Part shown: in pieces, positions 5,035 to 8,112 of the stretch
Numbering within the stretch: the stretch's first letter is position 1
How the letters are laid out: every line of letters starts with the position of its first letter
Assembly: GCA_027021685.1 (NCBI GenBank)
Contig: JALUTW010000343.1
Coordinates: 1-8,112, forward strand
DNA: 8,112 bases
Direction: 5' to 3'
Origin: Chromatiales bacterium
GTDB taxonomy: Bacteria; Pseudomonadota; Gammaproteobacteria; CAMYNG01
Notes under the pieces: model-generated
The model's database searches: none
Seen by the model: only the letters and a program-made list of their open reading frames with translations
What the model was told of the DNA's origin: nothing
Position numbers and translations under genes: made by a program

Positions 5035-6423
5035 TCAGCGCCGCCGCCACTGCGTTCCGGAAGGGGTGTCCTCCAGCACGATGCCGGCCTCCAGCAGCCG
5101 GTCGCGGATGGCGTCGGCCCGGGCCCAGTCGCGTGCCGCCCGCGCCGCCTCGCGCTCGGCGATGAGGGCTTCCACCTCGGCCTCGTCCAGCCCGCCGTTC
5201 CCGGGCCCGCCGCGCAGGAAGGCCTCCGGCGCCTGCTGCAGCAGGCCCAGCCGCCCGCCCAGGGTCCGCAGCGTGGCGGCCAGGGCGCCGTGCTCGGCCG
5301 CCCCCTCGGCCCGGGCGCGGTTGACCTCGTGCGCCAGCTCGTGCAGCGCGGCCAGCGCCTGGGGGGTGTTGAAGTCGTCGTTCATCGCGCCCTCGAAGCG
5401 CAGCGCCAGGGGATGATCGGCCGCCGCCTCCGCGGGCGGCGCCTCGCGCAGGGCCATGTACAGCCCGGTGAGGGCGTCGCGGGCGGCGTCGAGCTGGGCA
5501 TCGGAGTAGTTGAGCGGGCTGCGGTAATGGCTGGTGAGGATGAAGTAGCGCACCACCTCCGGCGCATAGCGCGCGGTCACCTCGCGGATGGTGAAGAAGT
5601 TGCCCAGGGACTTGGACATCTTCTCGTCGTCCACGCGCACGAAGCCGTTGTGCATCCACACCCGCGCGAAGCCGTGGCCGGTGGCCGCCACCGACTGGGC
5701 GATCTCGTTTTCGTGGTGGGGAAACTGGAGATCCATGCCGCCGCCGTGGATGTCGAAGTCGTCCCCCAGGCAGCGGGTGGACATGGCGGAGCACTCGATG
5801 TGCCAGCCCGGCCGGCCCGGACCCCAGGGGGAATCCCAGCTCGGTTCTCCCGGCTTGGCCGCCTTCCACAGGGCGAAGTCCAGCGGATCGTCCTTGGCCT
5901 CGTCCACCTCCACCCGGGCCCCGGCCCGCAGATCCTCCAGCCGCTTGCCCGACAGGCGCCCGTAGTCCGGGAACCGGCTCACGTCGTAGTACACGTCGCC
6001 GTTGGCGGCCACGTAGGCATAGCCCTTGTCCAGCAGGGTCTGGATCATCTCGATGATGGCGGACATGAACAGCGTGGCCCGCGGCTCGTGGTCCGGCGGC
6101 AGCACGCCCAGGGCCGCCGCGTCCTCGTGCATGGCGTCGATGTAGCGCCCGGTGAGCGCCTCCACCGGCTCGTGGTTCTCGTTGGCGCGCTGGATGATCT
6201 TGTCGTCGATGTCGGTGATGTTGCGCACGTAGGTCACGCGGCCGGCACCGAACACATGGCGCAGGTGGCGGTAGACCACGTCGAACACCACCAGCACGCG
6301 GGCGTGGCCGATGTGGCAGTAGTCGTAGACCGTCATCCCGCACACGTACATGCGCACGTTGGCGGGGTCCAGCGGCTGGAAGGTCTCCTTGCGGCGGGTG
6401 AGCGAATTGTAGATCTGCAGCAT
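5035..6423 (-). CDS. cysS: Cysteinyl-tRNA synthetase
   Basis: CysRS, a class I synthetase, joins cysteine to tRNA-Cys in the cytoplasm. The product is 462 residues, close to the 461 of E. coli. The ATP-binding HIGH motif is at 37-40 (YCHIGHAR) and KMSKS at 268-272 (DEKMSKSLGNF). The zinc site that selects cysteine is intact: Cys28 (MYVCGMTVYD), Cys211 (WHIECSAM), His236 and Glu240 (PHHENE). The C-terminal anticodon-binding helical domain is present (DALTGLYMAL onward) and ends in a basic tail. ATG 6423 matches the family start (MLQIYNSLTRRKE versus MLKIFNTLTRQKE). There is no good Shine-Dalgarno, but gltX stops 27 nt upstream, so translation may depend on ribosomes finishing gltX. The pair looks like one operon, driven from upstream of gltX. 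Confidence 0.97.
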   Translation of the reverse strand: MLQIYNSLTRRKETFQPLDPANVRMYVCGMTVYDYCHIGHARVLVVFDVVYRHLRHVFGAGRVTYVRNITDIDDKIIQRANENHEPVEALTGRYIDAMHEDAAALGVLPPDHEPRATLFMSAIIEMIQTLLDKGYAYVAANGDVYYDVSRFPDYGRLSGKRLEDLRAGARVEVDEAKDDPLDFALWKAAKPGEPSWDSPWGPGRPGWHIECSAMSTRCLGDDFDIHGGGMDLQFPHHENEIAQSVAATGHGFARVWMHNGFVRVDDEKMSKSLGNFFTIREVTARYAPEVVRYFILTSHYRSPLNYSDAQLDAARDALTGLYMALREAPPAEAAADHPLALRFEGAMNDDFNTPQALAALHELAHEVNRARAEGAAEHGALAATLRTLGGRLGLLQQAPEAFLRGGPGNGGLDEAEVEALIAEREAARAARDWARADAIRDRLLEAGIVLEDTPSGTQWRRR

Positions 6424-6450
6424 TTCGATGGGTGTCCCGACAGCGCGACG

Positions 6451-7884
6451 TCATGCCCCGGATACACCGGCCGCCTGCCGCAGCCGGGCCGCCACCCGCT
6501 CCGGACCCAGCAGGTCCCAGATGCGTGCCAGCTCCGGCCCGGCCACGGCCCCGGTGAGCGCGGCGCGAAGCGGCAAGTATAACGCCTTGCCCCGGCGGCC
6601 GGTGCGCTCGCCCAGCTCGCGGGCGAACCCGGTGAAGCCGCCACTCCCCTGCTCCGCCAGCGCCAGGGCCTCGCGGTAGAAATCGGCCCCGGTCCCGGCC
6701 ATCACCTCCCTCGCCCCGGCATCGCTCTGCCCCCCGAACAGCCTCCGGGCCCAGGCCAGGGCGTCTTCCGGCAGTGCCACCAGCTCCCGCACCGCCGCCA
6801 CCAGGGCCGGTCCGGTGCCCGCCGGCACCAGCCGCTCCAGCTCGGGCCCCGCGGCCGAGGCCGCCAGCCAGCGCCAAAGGGCGGCATCGTCCAGCGAGGC
6901 CAGCGCCGCCTTCTGCCAGTACAGGAGCTGGTCCGGGTCGAACCGGGCCGGCGCCCGCCCCAGCCGGGCCAGGGTGAAACCCGCCACCAGACCCGCCAGG
7001 TCCGCCAGCCCCGGATCCTGCTCGAAGGTGTGGCCCAGCCGGGCCAGGTAGTTGACCACGGCCAGGGGCAGGAACCCCGCCTCGCGCAGCTCGCGCAGGC
7101 TGCGGCTGCCGTTGCGCTTGGACAGCGGCGCGCCGTCGGTGCCGGTGACGAGGCTCACGTGGCCGTACGCCGGCGCGGGCAGTTCCAGGGCCTCCAGCAA
7201 CAGGAGCTGGCGCGGCGTGTTGGCCAGGTGGTCCTCGCCGCGCAGGACGTGGGTCACGCCCATGAGGGCGTCGTCCACGGCATTGCTGAAAAGGAAGGCC
7301 GGGCTGCCGTCGGCCCGGCGCACCACGAAGTCCCCCAGGTCGTCGCTGGCGAAGGACTGGGCCCCGCGCACCAGGTCGTCGAAGCGCACGGTGCGCCCGG
7401 CCGGCACCGCAAAGCGCAGGGTGTGCGGCTCGCCCGCCGCCGCCCGCTCCGCTGCTGCGGCCGGGTCCAGCCGGCGGCAGCGGCCACCGTAGCGCGGCGG
7501 CCGGCCGGCGGCCCGGGCCGCCGCGCGCTCGGCCTCCAGCTCCTGCGCGGTGCAGAAGCAGGGATAGACGAGACCGGCCGCCTGCAAGCGCTGGAAATAC
7601 TCCTCGTAGATGGCACCGCGCTCCGACTGCCGGTAGGGCCCGAGCGGTCCTCCCACGTCGGGCCCCTCGTCCCAGCGCAGCCCCAGCCAGGCCAGGTCCG
7701 CCAGCATTGCCTCCGCGTATCCGGGCCGGCAGCGTTCGGGGTCCGTGTCCTCCAGGCGCAGGATGAAGGCCCCGCCCTCCCGCCCCGCCAGCAGGGCATT
7801 GACCAGCGCGGTGCGGGCGTTGCCCAGGTGCAGCAGGCCGGTGGGGCTGGGAGCGAAGCGGGTGCGGGGGGCGTCGCGGCTCAT
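6451..7884 (-). CDS. gltX: Glutamyl-tRNA synthetase
   Basis: GluRS, a class I synthetase, charges tRNA-Glu with glutamate; some bacterial GluRS copies also mischarge tRNA-Gln. The 477-residue length excludes the short Glu-Q-RS paralogue. The N-terminus RFAPSPTGLLHLGNARTAL carries the HIGH-equivalent HLGN (19-22); EDTD is at 45-48, GEDHLANTPRQ at 216-226, and the KMSKS equivalent LSKRNG at 254-259. The zinc-knuckle region keeps three cysteines at the E. coli spacing (Cys109, Cys111, Cys136) but has Arg138 where E. coli has the fourth ligand, His127. The C-terminal half is the helical anticodon-binding domain and is Ala/Arg-rich. ATG 7884 fits the family start although no Shine-Dalgarno precedes it; a 12-codon open frame ends over this ATG. 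cysS follows after 27 nt. Whether it is discriminating or non-discriminating cannot be told from sequence here. Confidence 0.95.
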   Translation of the reverse strand: MSRDAPRTRFAPSPTGLLHLGNARTALVNALLAGREGGAFILRLEDTDPERCRPGYAEAMLADLAWLGLRWDEGPDVGGPLGPYRQSERGAIYEEYFQRLQAAGLVYPCFCTAQELEAERAAARAAGRPPRYGGRCRRLDPAAAAERAAAGEPHTLRFAVPAGRTVRFDDLVRGAQSFASDDLGDFVVRRADGSPAFLFSNAVDDALMGVTHVLRGEDHLANTPRQLLLLEALELPAPAYGHVSLVTGTDGAPLSKRNGSRSLRELREAGFLPLAVVNYLARLGHTFEQDPGLADLAGLVAGFTLARLGRAPARFDPDQLLYWQKAALASLDDAALWRWLAASAAGPELERLVPAGTGPALVAAVRELVALPEDALAWARRLFGGQSDAGAREVMAGTGADFYREALALAEQGSGGFTGFARELGERTGRRGKALYLPLRAALTGAVAGPELARIWDLLGPERVAARLRQAAGVSGA

Positions 7885-7919
7885 GCCGGGCGGCGGCGCT
7901 GGCGGCGGAACTCAGGCAT
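7881..7919 (-). other. Possible 12-codon leader ORF overlapping the gltX start
   Basis: An ATG at 7919 opens a short frame encoding MPEFRRQRRRPA, whose TGA stop (7883-7881) overlaps the gltX ATG (7884-7882) as ATGA. Five of its 12 residues are arginine. It has no visible Shine-Dalgarno, but neither has gltX, and a candidate -10 sits just upstream. It could couple initiation of gltX, or arise by chance in Arg-rich, GC-rich sequence. Confidence 0.2.
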
Positions 7920-7925
7920 GGGCGT

Positions 7926-7955
7926 AGGGTAGCGGAAAACACCGGCCCCGGCCAA
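7926..7955 (-). promoter_or_regulatory. Tentative gltX promoter
   Basis: On the minus strand TTGGCC (7955-7950) and TACCCT (7931-7926) are 18 nt apart; the -10 matches consensus at only three bases. A start near 7919 would leave about 35 nt before gltX and would make the short ORF at 7919 nearly leaderless. This is a weak call within the 153-nt divergent region. Confidence 0.25.
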
Positions 7956-7988
7956 AGGCGGCAGCGGCCCTTTGCCTGCACCGGCAAA
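7953..7988. promoter_or_regulatory. Overlapping dyads in the gltX / 8038 divergent region, possible operator
   Basis: CAAAGG (7953-7958) and CCTTTG (7969-7974) form an inverted repeat with a 10-nt spacer. TTTGCC (7971-7976) and GGCAAA (7983-7988) form a second perfect one with a 6-nt spacer, and the two share the middle half-site. They overlap the -35 of the candidate gltX promoter and the -35/spacer of the plus-strand promoter, as a repressor site might. The regulator is unknown. Confidence 0.35.
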
Positions 7989-7999
7989 CCTTATATGAT
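7972..7999 (+). promoter_or_regulatory. Candidate sigma70 promoter for the gene at 8038
   Basis: TTGCCT (7972-7977, two mismatches) and TATGAT (7994-7999, one mismatch) are 16 nt apart on the plus strand. Transcription would start near 8006, giving a leader of about 32 nt with a GGGAG ribosome-binding site at 8027-8031. The AT-rich -10 stands out from its GC-rich surroundings. Confidence 0.6.
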
Positions 8000-8037
8000 G
8001 CCGCCTTCGTTGCCGTGCACCGCGACGGGAGAACACC

Positions 8038-8112
8038 ATGATGCATCCGCTGGCCCGCCTCGCCGCCGTCTGGCTCGCCCTGCTCGCGGCCGCCCTCCCG
8101 GCGGGCGCCGCC
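8038..8112 (+). CDS. Start of an exported protein, function unknown (only signal peptide visible)
   Basis: Twenty-five codons are visible before the window ends, and they read as a Sec signal peptide: MMHPLAR, a hydrophobic core of Leu/Ala/Val around residues 8-20, then an A-rich cleavage region (PAGAA). The GGGAG ribosome-binding site lies 6 nt before ATG 8038 and 9 nt before the second ATG at 8041, so either could initiate. A candidate promoter is positioned upstream. In related genomes, as I recall them, a peptidyl-prolyl isomerase often sits beside the tRNA synthetase-cysS pair, so a periplasmic cyclophilin is a reasonable guess from context alone. The visible residues cannot confirm it. 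Confidence 0.7.
   Translation, partial: MMHPLARLAAVWLALLAAALPAGAA

Noticed and set aside
4963..6582. Plus-strand open frame of 539 codons opposite cysS
   Set aside because: Antisense shadow of cysS, rich in Val/His/Gly/Arg, with no family resemblance.
7030..7932. Plus-strand open frame of 300 codons opposite gltX
   Set aside because: Antisense shadow of gltX; no recognisable domain and its end runs through the gltX leader.
4298..7987. A single open frame of 1229 codons on the minus strand spanning the orphan, cysS and gltX regions
   Set aside because: Only its last 219 codons are real (the secreted orphan). The upstream part is Arg/Gly/Ala/Pro-rich shadow of cysS and gltX in another frame, a GC-rich codon artefact.

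Overview
The window is a GC-rich stretch of bacterial chromosome. Its housekeeping genes (clpP, tig, folD, cysS, gltX) most resemble those of gammaproteobacteria: trigger factor has the same 432-residue length as in E. coli, and ClpP, FolD and CysS match E. coli motif for motif. From recall of gene order, the neighbourhood PPIase - aminoacyl-tRNA synthetase - cysS - folD - tRNA cluster - tig - clpP is typical of gammaproteobacteria such as Pseudomonas. The high GC and the presence of gltX instead of glnS beside cysS would fit a Chromatiales-like lineage, but the species cannot be fixed from this sequence.

Layout. Positions 1-2633 (minus strand) carry a protein-folding and turnover block: clpP (cut by the left edge) lies downstream of tig, and tig lies downstream of five tRNA genes transcribed in the order Pro(UGG), Arg(UCU), His(GUG), Lys(CUU), Leu(UAG). 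A consensus-like sigma70 promoter with a GC-rich discriminator precedes tRNA-Pro. A second promoter, with a perfect TATAAT and an AT-rich upstream element, precedes tRNA-Leu. I see no intrinsic terminator between the tRNAs and tig, so tig-clpP may be partly expressed by read-through from stable-RNA promoters. Positions 2634-2794 are a divergent control region, followed by folD on the plus strand (2795-3673).

Positions 3683-7884 are a minus-strand series: gltX, then cysS (27 nt gap), then a secreted 219-residue protein I do not recognise (77 nt gap), then, after a hairpin, a His-rich periplasmic cupredoxin that resembles CopI-type copper-tolerance proteins. The cupredoxin converges on folD with only 9 nt between stop codons. 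A perfect 11-bp inverted repeat inside the last codons of folD probably serves as the transcription stop. Positions 7885-8037 are a second divergent control region with candidate promoters on both strands and overlapping dyads. A new plus-strand gene begins at 8038; only its signal peptide is visible.

Most of the window is core translation and protein-quality-control machinery. The less ordinary parts are the secreted orphan plus cupredoxin pair, the promoter architecture of the tRNA-tig-clpP block, the inverted repeat that doubles as coding sequence and terminator, a glutamyl-tRNA synthetase lacking one expected zinc ligand, and a 12-codon Arg-rich open frame overlapping the gltX start. I found no mobile element, CRISPR array, rRNA gene or integration scar.
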